Shown in pieces: positions 52,136 through 60,176 of a DNA stretch of 64,000 nt (within the stretch, counting starts at the first letter, position 1; the number at the start of each line of letters is the position of its first letter). The notes under the pieces are model-generated. The model made no database searches, had not been told where the DNA came from, and saw only the letters and a program-made list of their open reading frames with translations. The position numbers and the translations under genes are program-made. The DNA lies in contig NZ_AP022871.1 of assembly GCF_011764565.1 (NCBI RefSeq), forward strand, positions 124,001 to 188,000, written 5' to 3'. The stretch comes from Phytohabitans suffuscus. GTDB taxonomy: Bacteria > Actinomycetota > Actinomycetes > Mycobacteriales > Micromonosporaceae.

Positions 52136-53312
52136 GACAGCCGGGGAAGGATCCGGCGGCGCTGAAGCTCGCGGATGACGTGCCGGAAGGTCAGCTCGGT
52201 GTCCCGGACCTCGGTGAAGCCGACCTGCTTCACCTTGACGGTGCTGACCAGGGCCGGCGGCGGCGCCTCGGTCAGCCCGGCTCCGAACGTGTAGTCCGCG
52301 TAGAAGTGCGACTGTCCCAGGACCGCGGCGAGATCGGGCTCGCGGAGGTTATGGGCGGCGGCGACCTTCGCCCAGTCCTCGGCGTGGGCCGGCAGGAAGT
52401 CCGCGAGCCGGCGGGCGACCGGCTCGGCGGCCGCGACGCCGAGCTCCTCGGCGAGCACCGGCCACAGCTCCAGCCAGGAGAAGACCTCGCCGTTGGTCAG
52501 GTTGAAGTGCTCGCCGTGCGCGGCCTCGCTGGTCGCGGCCCAGACCAGCGCGTCGGCGACGAGACGGACGTCCGCGACCTGTTTGGGGACGTTGAGGGGC
52601 AGCCCGGGGAACCCGAACGGCTGGCCGGTCCGGTGGCATACGGCGGCCAGCGCCCCGATCACGGGCGGGGTGCAGTACCCCACGCCGTACGCGGGCCCGA
52701 CGACCTGCACCGGCCGCAGGATCGTCCACCGGAGACCGGCCCGGCCGGCGACCTCCCGGAGCAGGTCCTCCTGGTGCCAGTAGAAGTTCTCGTGCGGGTC
52801 GCGCGGGTGGCGCTCGCGGGCCGGCAGGGGATGGCGTGCAGGTGCGCGCCGTAAGCCTTGGTGCCCTGCATGATGGTGACCTGTTCGAGGTCGCCGGCGG
52901 CCACCAGCGGCCGCAGGACGTTGTCGAGCATCGCCCGGTTGGTCGCCATCTGCTCGGGGTCCGACCAGCCGGCGACGAGTCCGGGCTTCTCGTACACGGA
53001 GGTGTACGCGAGGTGGGTGACGCCGGGCAGGTCGTGCAGGGCGCCGGCGACGGCCCGCTCGTCCCGCAGGTCGACCGGCACACCCACGTACCGTCCGTCC
53101 GCGTGCCGTTCGTCTCTGTGCCGTCCGTCTCCGTGCCGTTCGGCCCCGTGCCGTTCGTCTCCGTGCCGTTCGTCTCCGTGCCGCGAGGCCCCGCGGGACA
53201 TCGCGACGACGTGCCAGCCGGCCGCGAGAAACGCGTCGACCGCGGTGCGCCCGATCAGGCCGGTGCCGCCGGTGACCAGCACCCGCCCGCGGGCCGGCGG
53301 CGTCGTGTCCAC
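52132..53312 (-). CDS. NAD-dependent epimerase/dehydratase-like SDR with His-rich repeat, one frameshift
   Basis: The N-terminus MDTTPPARGRVLVTGGTGLI has the Rossmann TGGTGLIG (14-21). Residues about 44-74 are a hydrophilic insert of repeated RHGDE units from a 15-base DNA repeat, placed where the second strand normally leads to the cofactor-ribose contact. Then come LAYTSVYEKPG and NVLRPL. The frame breaks at the G-run 52827-52830 and continues with NFYWHQEDLLREVAGR, RPVQVVGPAYGVGY and FNLTNGEVFSWLELWP. One added base gives about 393 residues. The second half, with NFYWHQED, resembles progesterone 5-beta-reductase/iridoid-synthase-like SDRs, which reduce enones. The substrate is unknown. Confidence 0.8.
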
Positions 53313-53324
53313 GATGGCCGGTCG

Positions 53325-54563
53325 TCAGACGACCACGCGCATCTCGGCCGGTGCCCGCATCTTCAGCCCTTGGTGCCGGGGCGTGAACCCCTCGGCCAGC
53401 CGGAGGTCGGGAAACCTGTCGAGGATCGCGTCGAGGCCGATCTGGAGCTCGGAGCGGGCCAGCATGGCGCCCAGGCAGAAGTGCCGGCCGAAGCCGAACG
53501 CGAAGTGTTCCCCGCGGGCGGTGAAGGCGTCGGCGTGGGACAGGTCGGTGCGGTGGAAGTCGTACGTCTCGGCGCCGGCGAAGCGCGACTCGTCCCGGTT
53601 GGCCGAGGCGATCACCAGGAACACCGTGGACTCCGCCGGGATCGTGCCCCCTTCCAGCTCCACGCTCTCCGCCAGGACCCGCCCGTTCATCTGCGACGGA
53701 GGGGTCAGGCGCAGCGTCTCGCTGATCGCCGGGATCACGAGGTCGCGGTCGGCGGCCACCTCCTCGTAGCGGTCCCGTTCGGTCAGCAGGTGGCCGAAGA
53801 GGCTGCCGAAGGTCTTGTCCGTGGTCTCCGAGCCGGCGTTGAGCAGCTGCGTGACGTGGGTCTTGATCTCTTCGTCGTCGAGCGTGTGCCCGTCGACCTC
53901 CGCCGTCGCCAGGGCCGAGATCAGGTCGGTCCCGGGGTTGTCGCGCCGCTGCGCGACGATCGGCGCGAGGTACTCCCGCAGCTCGCGCGCCGCCGCGACG
54001 CCGCGGTCGTGCACCCGCGGGTCCCGGGCCAGGTTGGACAGGAAAGCGATCATGGCGGTGTACCAGTCCCAGAACCGCCGGTAGTCGGACTTGGGCAGCG
54101 CGAGCATGTCGGCGATGACGAAGACCGGCAGCAGGTGGGCGAACCGCTCCAGGATGTCGAACTCCTCGCCCGGCCGGATCGGTTCGAGCAGCAGGTCCAC
54201 GACCCGTTCCACGCTGCCGTCGAGGATCTCGGCGACGTTGCGGTGGATGGTGCCGGTCCACGCCGAAAGGCCCGCGCCCCGGAAGTGCGGGCTGACCAGG
54301 GCCCGCTTGCGGGCGTGCTCGGTGCCGTCGAGCTGCAGCAGGCTCCGCCCGAACACCGGCTCCAGCTGCCACTCGTAGTTGCGGGTGGTGAACGCGGGAT
54401 GCCGGTAGGCCGTCGAGACCGCCGCGTGCCGGGTCAGCAGGTACGCGCCCGCGCTCTCGTCGTAGTGCAGCGGTGCCTCGTGGCGCAGCCGGCGGTAGAA
54501 CGCGTACGGGTCGCGCGCCACCTCCTCGGACAGCAGCGCGGGCAGCGTCGTCGTCGTGGTCAT
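53325..54563 (-). CDS. Cytochrome P450, copy 1
   Basis: The start is the ATG giving MTTTTTLPALLSEEVARDPY. The 412-residue soluble P450 has NAGSETTD (242-249) in the I helix, ETLR (282-285) of the K helix, and the heme loop FGFGRHFCLGA with Cys363. The acid-alcohol pair of the I helix reads Glu-Thr (AGSETT), as in many actinobacterial class I P450s. It would need ferredoxin and reductase, possibly the FprB-like fusion at 43.7 kb. It shares long identical blocks with copy 2 at 62.4 kb (NYEWQLEPV, TLRLTPPSQMNGRV, FAFGFGRHFCLGAM), so the two are paralogues. The neighbours are an NTF2-like protein and an epimerase. Confidence 0.93.
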   Translation of the reverse strand: MTTTTTLPALLSEEVARDPYAFYRRLRHEAPLHYDESAGAYLLTRHAAVSTAYRHPAFTTRNYEWQLEPVFGRSLLQLDGTEHARKRALVSPHFRGAGLSAWTGTIHRNVAEILDGSVERVVDLLLEPIRPGEEFDILERFAHLLPVFVIADMLALPKSDYRRFWDWYTAMIAFLSNLARDPRVHDRGVAAARELREYLAPIVAQRRDNPGTDLISALATAEVDGHTLDDEEIKTHVTQLLNAGSETTDKTFGSLFGHLLTERDRYEEVAADRDLVIPAISETLRLTPPSQMNGRVLAESVELEGGTIPAESTVFLVIASANRDESRFAGAETYDFHRTDLSHADAFTARGEHFAFGFGRHFCLGAMLARSELQIGLDAILDRFPDLRLAEGFTPRHQGLKMRAPAEMRVVV

Positions 54564-54565
54564 GG

Positions 54566-55027
54566 CTAGAACGGCTCGAGGAGCTTGATGTCCTGGCCGT
54601 CGCTGACGAACCACCGGGTCACCAGCCGCTTGGCGAAACGCCAGGTCCCGTCGCGGCGCTCGTACTCGTCGTCGTAGGTGGCCGACACGAGGCTGACCCG
54701 CCCGTCGTGGTGCTCGCAGACGGCGAACGCGTCGCTGCGGCCGGCCGCGCGGTCCGGGCCGTCGAAGGCGATCGTGTGGTTGGTCGTCCAGTGCTTGGTC
54801 GACGCCCACGCCCGGCCGATCACCTCCTGGGACTCGCGGATCCGGTCGATGCCGACGAAGTCGCCACGGCCGCCGGGGATGAGATAGGAGGCGTCCTCGT
54901 GCCACAGGCGCAGGAACAGCTCCACGTTCGCGTGGTCCACCCCTTCGCAGTAGCCGGCGACGAGAGCGGCGATGGCCGCGCGGCTCTCCAGTTCGTCGAG
55001 GCGCTCCTCGATCGATCGCTGTGTCAT
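54566..55027 (-). CDS. SnoaL/NTF2-like protein
   Basis: The 153-residue protein starts MTQRSIEERLDELESRAAI and has the polyketide-cyclase/ring-hydroxylating-beta-like cone fold (ALVAGYCEGVDHANVELFLR, LWHEDASYLIPGGRG, YDDEYERRDGTWRFAKRLV). The Tyr-Cys-x3-Asp helix and the GxWRFxxR strand are typical of SnoaL_4 proteins. It lies two bases upstream of the P450 gene and ten bases downstream of another NTF2-like gene. The three form one unit, perhaps with the cone proteins acting on the P450 product. The function is unassigned. Confidence 0.85.
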   Translation of the reverse strand: MTQRSIEERLDELESRAAIAALVAGYCEGVDHANVELFLRLWHEDASYLIPGGRGDFVGIDRIRESQEVIGRAWASTKHWTTNHTIAFDGPDRAAGRSDAFAVCEHHDGRVSLVSATYDDEYERRDGTWRFAKRLVTRWFVSDGQDIKLLEPF

Positions 55028-55037
55028 GCCCGGCTCC

Positions 55038-55613
55038 TCACTTGGTCCGGAACCTGGCCGGGTAGTTCTCCGGGAGGTCGTCCTCGCTGATCGGGATCAC
55101 CTGGTGGTTCATCACGTAGCGGTCCTCGCCCTTGGCCTTGCCGTCCTCGTCGAACTCCCAGAAGACGACCGTGCGGCCGGCGAGCACGTAGTGGGACGAC
55201 TGCGGCGAGGAGTCGTCGACGTAGCCCATCTTGCGCGCGACCTGGGCGGTGAGGATCTGCCGGTAGGTGCCCTCGGTCACGATCTCGTTGTCGGAGACCA
55301 CCACGCGGGTCTTCTTCGACTCGATCACGTAGGAGCCGTTGTTGACCATCTCCGAGTAGTTGGCCAGGACGGCCTCCAGGCCCTTGGGTCCGGTGTCCTC
55401 GGTGGTGCCGGCGAAGACGCCGTACTCGTGGTACTGCGGGTTGTCGTTGAGCGTCGGCAGCACCATGTCCAGGTCCGCCAGTACCTCGCCCTTCGAGTGG
55501 TGCACCACGGTCTCCAGGTGCTGCCGCTGCGACGGCGTACGAGCCTTGTGCATGTGCTGCTCGAAGCTTGTGTAGGTGAGTTCCGGCTTGAGATCTTTGA
55601 CGAGGTCGTTCAC
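55038..55613 (-). CDS. NTF2-like protein
   Basis: The start is GTG at 55613 (VNDLVKDLKPELTYTSFEQH), with AGGAGGGG upstream; the longer frame runs back into the promoter. The 191-residue product has a helical lead (HMHKARTPSQRQHLETVVHH) and a cone-like domain (GEVLADLDMVLPTLNDNPQY, VFAGTTEDTGPKGLEAVLAN, RTVVFWEFDEDGKAKGEDRY). It resembles nuclear-transport-factor-2-type proteins found beside P450 genes. It heads the minus-strand unit ending in the epimerase, CitE-like and isomerase genes, with a clear promoter upstream. Confidence 0.78.
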   Translation of the reverse strand: MNDLVKDLKPELTYTSFEQHMHKARTPSQRQHLETVVHHSKGEVLADLDMVLPTLNDNPQYHEYGVFAGTTEDTGPKGLEAVLANYSEMVNNGSYVIESKKTRVVVSDNEIVTEGTYRQILTAQVARKMGYVDDSSPQSSHYVLAGRTVVFWEFDEDGKAKGEDRYVMNHQVIPISEDDLPENYPARFRTK

Positions 55614-55661
55614 TGCCGTCCCCTCCTGCTGTGCGGCCCGCCCTTGCCCGGCGACCCAATA

Positions 55662-55701
55662 CCTAACCATGTAAAGTAATCTTCGAAAAGGCTGTTGGCA
55701 A
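55662..55701 (-). promoter_or_regulatory. Promoter and TGGTTAG operator of the NTF2/P450 operon
   Basis: On the minus strand TTGCCA (55701-55696), a 17-base spacer and TACTTT (55678-55673) are followed at once by CATGGTTAGG (55671-55662). The last element lies where transcription should start, 49-58 bases before the GTG. Confidence 0.55.
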
Positions 55702-55776
55702 CCGCCCCGATCAAGCGTTCCGACCGGGTTTTCGACCCCTTCGAACGACGGCGAGCGGCGGGGCGGCGAGCGGCTA

Positions 55777-55797
55777 GCTAACTAGGTAAAATATTTG
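55777..55797 (+). promoter_or_regulatory. Operator/promoter candidate before the MarR gene
   Basis: GCTAACTAGGTAAAATATTTG contains the TAACTAG form of the shared element next to an AT-rich -10-like block. It is about 77-97 bases before the MarR start and back-to-back with the NTF2/P450 promoter, so one regulator could control both. Confidence 0.4.
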
Positions 55798-55873
55798 TCG
55801 CTCGAGGTACGCGTGCGCCCATCCGCGTGCGACCGTGTCCGGCAACAGGTCAACGGCGGGAGTTTCGATCAAC

Positions 55874-56344
55874 ATGACAGTAACCCGGTCCACCGCCGGT
55901 GGACGCCGAAACAGCCGACGGATCCGCCACGAGGACCTGGTCCGGCTCCGCATGACGCTGGGCAGGCTCGGCCGCGTGCTGCGCCAGCAGAACGACGACG
56001 GGTTGTCCTACGCCCTGATCTCGTTGATGTTCGCGATCCACCGGATGCAGCCGGCCACCGCCGGAGACCTGGCCGCCGGCGAGGGGGTGAGCCCACCGTC
56101 GGTCACCCGCAGCCTGAACAGGCTGGTCGAGCTCGGGCTCGTCGCCCGCGAGGCGGACCCCGTCGACCGGCGCAACGCCGTCATCTCGTTGACCGCGGCC
56201 GGCGAGCAGGAGCGGCAGCGGATCCTGCGCAGCCGCGAGGTGTGGCTCTCCGACCACCTCGCGCGGCTCACCGACGAGCAGCTGCACGCTCTGCTCGGCG
56301 TCCTGCCGGTGCTCGAGCTGCTCTGCGACCCGGAGCTGCCCTGA
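55874..56344 (+). CDS. MarR-family transcriptional regulator
   Basis: The start is the ATG giving MTVTRSTAGGRRNSRRIRHE, with CGGGAG upstream; a GTG at 55835 is an alternative. The 156-residue protein has the MarR winged helix (PATAGDLAAGEGVSPPSVTR, then LNRLVELGLVAREADPVDRR and NAVISLTAAGEQ). MarR proteins usually bind palindromes near divergent promoters and respond to aromatic or lipid ligands. Divergent from the NTF2/P450 operon, it is the natural local regulator. It is convergent with the crotonase cluster, with a 14-base gap. Confidence 0.9.
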   Translation: MTVTRSTAGGRRNSRRIRHEDLVRLRMTLGRLGRVLRQQNDDGLSYALISLMFAIHRMQPATAGDLAAGEGVSPPSVTRSLNRLVELGLVAREADPVDRRNAVISLTAAGEQERQRILRSREVWLSDHLARLTDEQLHALLGVLPVLELLCDPELP

Positions 56345-56358
56345 CCCGGGTCGCCTGG

Positions 56359-57219
56359 TCATTCGAGGTGGCGCCGTGACCGCTCGAGAGCCGCCGCTGT
56401 GCCGTGCCCGCGCTGGTCGGCGAGGAAGTTGTACTCGTCCGGCTGAAAGTGGATGTTGCTGAGCGAGGCACCGACGACGGTGGCCGCGGCGAAGGCGTGG
56501 TCCACGCCCATCTTGGCCAGCGAGGCGAACACGGCGTACTTCTCCGTGACGATGCCGTCGCGCATGATCGACGCGCACATCTCCACGAGCCGGCCCACCT
56601 CCTCGTCCGGGTCCGCGTGGACGCCGTCCACCAGGCCGTAGCGCAGGGCGGTGCGGGCGTCCCACGCCGTCCCGGCGTACATCAGCTCCTTCGTGCGCTT
56701 GAGCCCGACCGTGGCGACGAGCAGCGACAGGTCGCCGTCCACGCCGACGTTGCGCCACCGCGGCACGGCGAACCGGGCGTTCTCGTGGGCGACGACGAGG
56801 TCGCTGCAGAGCGTCAGGTAGAGCCCGGTCTCGTAGCACTCCCCCACCGCCTTCGTGATGGTGACCTTCCGGCAGTGCAGCAGGCGGTTGTAGAGGCCGT
56901 TCCGGCCCCACCAGGCGTCGTCCAGCGCGATGAGCCGGGCACGCTGGCTGGGGTGCTTCTTCACCGCCCCGCCCGGCGCGTCGACGTACTGTTCCCACGC
57001 CTCCCGCGGATCCCACCCGGACGACAGGTGCGCGCCGGCGCCCTCGACCACCGCGACCTTGATGTCGTCGTCGGCGTCCACTGTGTCGAGGTGCGCGACG
57101 AACTGCCGCGCCATCGCCCGGGTGAGCCGGTTGCCCTGTCCCTCGCGGCGGATCCTGATGAGCGCGTGGTGCCGTTCGCGGTCGAGGACCAGCTCGACCG
57201 CACCGTCGTCGGTCGTCAT
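56359..57219 (-). CDS. Crotonase-family protein, copy A
   Basis: The 286-residue protein starts MTTDDGAVELVLDRERHHAL and has the crotonase core (VEGAGAHLSSGWDPREAWEQ, KAVGECYETGLYLTLCSDLV, RWRNVGVDGDLSLL). The first oxyanion loop is LSSGWDP instead of FCAGxDL, and the second is VGECYETG, so it departs from ordinary enoyl-CoA hydratases. The N-terminal GQGNRLTRAMARQF is also atypical. It overlaps copy B by four bases at its start. Together with copies B and C it forms a run of three unlike crotonases, suggesting successive steps such as hydration, isomerisation and ring cleavage. The reaction is not assigned. Confidence 0.85.
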   Translation of the reverse strand: MTTDDGAVELVLDRERHHALIRIRREGQGNRLTRAMARQFVAHLDTVDADDDIKVAVVEGAGAHLSSGWDPREAWEQYVDAPGGAVKKHPSQRARLIALDDAWWGRNGLYNRLLHCRKVTITKAVGECYETGLYLTLCSDLVVAHENARFAVPRWRNVGVDGDLSLLVATVGLKRTKELMYAGTAWDARTALRYGLVDGVHADPDEEVGRLVEMCASIMRDGIVTEKYAVFASLAKMGVDHAFAAATVVGASLSNIHFQPDEYNFLADQRGHGTAAALERSRRHLE

Positions 57220-57935
57220 CGCGGACCGGCCTCCGTTTCCTCGGCACGCCGTCGCCGGGCCGCGTAGTGCGTCGCGAGGTCGAAGTCACGCCCGACCCCG
57301 TGGGCGTCCAGCACGGCCTGGAGCAGCATCTTCGACATGGTCACGCCGTCGAGGGGCATGGCGGTGACCCGGGCGGCCAGCGCGTCCACCTCGGCCCGCA
57401 GCGCCGTACCCGGGACCACCTGGTTGACCAGCCCGACCTCCTCGGCGCGGACCGCGTCGAGCACGTCACCGGTGACGGCCCACGCCTTGGCCCTGTTGAG
57501 CCTCATCGTCAGCGCGGCCAGCACGAAGTTGGCCTCCGGCGTGGTCATGAACGGCGAGCCGAAGCTGCTCGTCTCGGCGGCGACGGTCAGGTCGGAGCAG
57601 AGCACGAGCGCGCTTCCGGCGCCGCGGCAGGCGCCGTCCACCTCGGTGACGACCACCTTCTTGCAGAACGCGAGCGACTGGTACAGGCCCTTCGCGCCGG
57701 CGAAGACGCGACGCCAGGTCGCCGACCGGTCCGCCGGCGGCGACGCGTCCGGCACGTCGGGCGCGAAGTCCCCGCCGTCCGCCCGGAGCACGATCACCTT
57801 GACCTCGCTGTCGTCGGCCAGCGCGACGACGGTGTCCCGCAGCTCCCAGGCGAAAGCCGCGTCGTAGCGGGTCAGCGCCGCGAAGTCCGGCACCTGGACC
57901 GTGCCGACCCAGTCGGCCACCTTCACGTCGATCAT
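57216..57935 (-). CDS. Crotonase-family protein, copy B
   Basis: The start is the ATG giving MIDVKVADWVGTVQVPDFAA, overlapping the stop of copy C (ATGA). The 239-residue product is short for the family. It keeps VIVLRADGGDFAPDVPD in place of the usual first oxyanion loop and EVDGACRGAGSALVLCSDLT as a clear second one. MTTPEANFVLAALTMRLN follows. Of the two loops only the second is canonical, so activity as a hydratase is uncertain. It may partner with copy A or C. Confidence 0.83.
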   Translation of the reverse strand: MIDVKVADWVGTVQVPDFAALTRYDAAFAWELRDTVVALADDSEVKVIVLRADGGDFAPDVPDASPPADRSATWRRVFAGAKGLYQSLAFCKKVVVTEVDGACRGAGSALVLCSDLTVAAETSSFGSPFMTTPEANFVLAALTMRLNRAKAWAVTGDVLDAVRAEEVGLVNQVVPGTALRAEVDALAARVTAMPLDGVTMSKMLLQAVLDAHGVGRDFDLATHYAARRRRAEETEAGPR

Positions 57936-58849
57936 GAGCCCGGCTCCTTGCCCGCCCGGGGGTCGGCGGCGCCCTTGCGTGCCTTGTCGGCGTCGAGGGC
58001 ACCGCCCACGCCCACCTGCCGGGCGGTACGCCAGAAGTCCAGCTCCTCCGGCGCCGGCTGCAGGAAGTGCGAGACGAGCAGACCGGTGATCGCCGGGACG
58101 CTGGTGTCCATCAGTCCCTCCGCCGCGCGCAGCCGGGCCACGAGAAAGTCGAGCGCGCCCGCGGGCCGGGCGGCGATCTCGCCGGCTATCCGCCGGGTCG
58201 TCGGGGCCAGTTCCTCCGCCGGGACACACCGGTACACGAGCCCGAGGTCGTACGCCTCGGTCCCGCTCATGGGCTTGGCGGTGAAGCCGGTGCGGCGGGC
58301 CGCCTTCATGCCCAGGATGCGGTTGATGTGCACGCTGGCCGCGGCACCGGCCGGACCGAGAAAGCGCGCCTCCAGGGCGCCGATCCGGCTGTCCCGCGCC
58401 GCCACCACGAGGTCGCACTTGCAGGCGATCATGAAGTACGCCGCCGCGGCGCAGTATCCGTGCAGCTGCGCGATGGTGACCTTGTCCGACCGGGAGATCG
58501 CCTGGCTGAAGCCCAGCCGCCCCCAGGCCATGTCGGCCCCGTACCGGTAGCCCACGTCGAGGGTCCGGCGGCGCTCGTGCGGCCGCCGCTGCCCCCACTC
58601 CTCGTTGATCTCGTTGCCGCTGCAGAACGACTTTCCGTTGCCGCGGAAGACGACGACCCGCACGTCGTCGTCGGCGTCGGCGGCGGCCACCAGCTCGGTG
58701 ATGCGCTCCCGCATCGGCACGCTCAGCGCGTTGTGCTTCTCCGGCCGGTTCAGCGTGATGTAGGCGACGCCCGCCCCGTCGACGTCGTAGAGCACCTGCT
58801 GGTTGGCGACCGCCAAGCTGTCCGGCGTCCCCCACCGCTTCACCCTCAT
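57932..58849 (-). CDS. Enoyl-CoA hydratase/isomerase, copy C
   Basis: The true start is the ATG giving MRVKRWGTPDSLAVANQQVL; the frame upstream is the mini-element. The 305-residue protein is the most canonical of the three crotonases: VAYITLNRPEKHNALS, VVVFRGNGKSFCSGNEINE and AQLHGYCAAAAYFMIACKCD. The last segment is YCAAAAYFM rather than the usual GGG, which is unusual. It overlaps copy B downstream and a MIRU-like element upstream. It presumably hydrates or isomerises the acyl-CoA activated by the CoA transferase encoded just upstream. Confidence 0.87.
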   Translation of the reverse strand: MRVKRWGTPDSLAVANQQVLYDVDGAGVAYITLNRPEKHNALSVPMRERITELVAAADADDDVRVVVFRGNGKSFCSGNEINEEWGQRRPHERRRTLDVGYRYGADMAWGRLGFSQAISRSDKVTIAQLHGYCAAAAYFMIACKCDLVVAARDSRIGALEARFLGPAGAAASVHINRILGMKAARRTGFTAKPMSGTEAYDLGLVYRCVPAEELAPTTRRIAGEIAARPAGALDFLVARLRAAEGLMDTSVPAITGLLVSHFLQPAPEELDFWRTARQVGVGGALDADKARKGAADPRAGKEPGS

Positions 58850-58962
58850 CCCGCCACCCGCCACAAACGGCGAAGCACTCGCACTCCGCTTCGCTCCGCG
58901 CTCATGCCGCCGACCCGCCACAAACGGCGAAGCACTCGCACTCCGCTTCGCTCCGCGCTCAT
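58846..58962 (-). repeat. MIRU-like element, tandemly duplicated, in a CoA transferase/crotonase junction
   Basis: Two 57-base copies lie head to tail, nearly identical. As a frame they read MSAERSGVRVLRRLWRVGG and then MSAERSGVRVLRRLWRVAG, followed by a stop. The first ATG overlaps the CoA transferase stop (ATGA) and the final TGA overlaps the start of crotonase C (ATGA). The GCGGAGCGAAGCGGAGTGCG core resembles that of the element at 26883-26966. The in-frame duplication looks like a variable-number repeat and keeps translational coupling intact. Confidence 0.75.
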
Positions 58963-60176
58963 GCCGCATTTCCTTCCGTCTCGTGGAACTCGACCACGCC
59001 GCGTGCCCGCAGGTCCTCGGCCTGCTCGTCGGTGCGGCCGAGCCGGCGCAGCTCGGCGCGGGTGCTCTCGCCGATGGCCGGCGTGGCCGGCCCCACCGCG
59101 CCGGGGGTCAGGCTCATGTGAAACGGGTGCCCGACCGTGCGCACCTTGCCCCACTCGGGGTCGTCCTGCTCCACGACGTACCCGTTGGCCAGCACGTCCG
59201 GGTCGTCGGCGACCTCCAGGAAGGTCAGCACCGGCGCGACCGGCACGTCGGCGGCGCGCATGCGTTCCACCCACTCGTCGCGGTCGGCGGTGCGGAAGAC
59301 CTCCTCCAGGATCGGTTCGAGGACCGCCCGGTTGGCCTCGCGGATCTTGCCGTAGGCGAAGCGCTCGTCGGCGAGGAGGTCGGGCCGTCCGAGGGCCTGG
59401 GTGAGGTTGCGCCAGAGCTTCTGGTCGGTGGCGCCGATCACCAGCCAGCGGTCGTCGCGGCACCGGAACGCGCCGGACGTCGACGTGACCCTGCCGTGCG
59501 GCCGGTACACGCGGTTCTCGTGCAGCGCGATGGTCACCTCGGCGGTGTGCATCCCGAGGCAGGAGCCGACCAGGCTGGCGTCGACGCGCTGGCCCTGCCC
59601 GGTCCGCTCGCGCACGTACAGCGCGGTGATCACCGCCATGGCCAGGAACATCGCGCCCGCGGAGTCGGCCATCGCCCGGGTGGCGAGCCGGGGCACTCCC
59701 TCCGGGCTGCGCATGAAGTCGGACACGCCGGAGACCGCCTGGGCGACCATGTCGTACATCGGCTCGTCGCTGCGGGGACCGCCGGGCCCGTAGCCGGAGG
59801 CGCCGGCGTAGACGATCCGCGGGTTGACCGCCTTGAGCGCGTCGTAGCCCAGCCCGAGCCGGTCCAGGACGCCGGGGCGGAAGTTCTCGATGACCACGTC
59901 CGCCTCCCGCGCCAGGCCGAGGACGAGGTCACGCCCCTCCGGCGTCGTGATGTCGATGGCCACCGACCGCTTGCCCCGGTTGAGCGCGTGGAAGAACCCG
60001 GTGAAGCCGTCCTTCGCCGGCCGCAGCCGCCGGTCCCAGTCCCCGCCGGGCCGCTCGACCTTGAGCACGTCGGCGCCCATGTCCGCGAAGAGCCGGGTCG
60101 CGTACGGACCTTGCAGGAACCGGGTGAAGTCGAGCACCCGTACGCCGGCGAGCGCACCCCGCGGGTTGTGGCTCAC
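58959..60176 (-). CDS. CaiB/BaiF family CoA transferase
   Basis: A GTG start (read VSHNPRGALAGVRVLDFTRF) overlaps the stop of the upstream synthetase as GTGA. The 405-residue protein shows class III CoA transferase features: GPYATRLFADMGADVLKVER, FFHALNRGKRSVAIDI, VIENFRPGVLDRLGLGYDAL and a downstream ASGYGPGGPRSDEPMYDM with the conserved Asp used as acyl nucleophile. Unlike the 14-kb family member it lacks racemase-branch motifs, so CoA exchange between acids is the likelier activity. With an ADP-forming synthetase just upstream there are two routes to the same CoA thioester. Confidence 0.9.
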   Translation of the reverse strand: MSHNPRGALAGVRVLDFTRFLQGPYATRLFADMGADVLKVERPGGDWDRRLRPAKDGFTGFFHALNRGKRSVAIDITTPEGRDLVLGLAREADVVIENFRPGVLDRLGLGYDALKAVNPRIVYAGASGYGPGGPRSDEPMYDMVAQAVSGVSDFMRSPEGVPRLATRAMADSAGAMFLAMAVITALYVRERTGQGQRVDASLVGSCLGMHTAEVTIALHENRVYRPHGRVTSTSGAFRCRDDRWLVIGATDQKLWRNLTQALGRPDLLADERFAYGKIREANRAVLEPILEEVFRTADRDEWVERMRAADVPVAPVLTFLEVADDPDVLANGYVVEQDDPEWGKVRTVGHPFHMSLTPGAVGPATPAIGESTRAELRRLGRTDEQAEDLRARGVVEFHETEGNAA

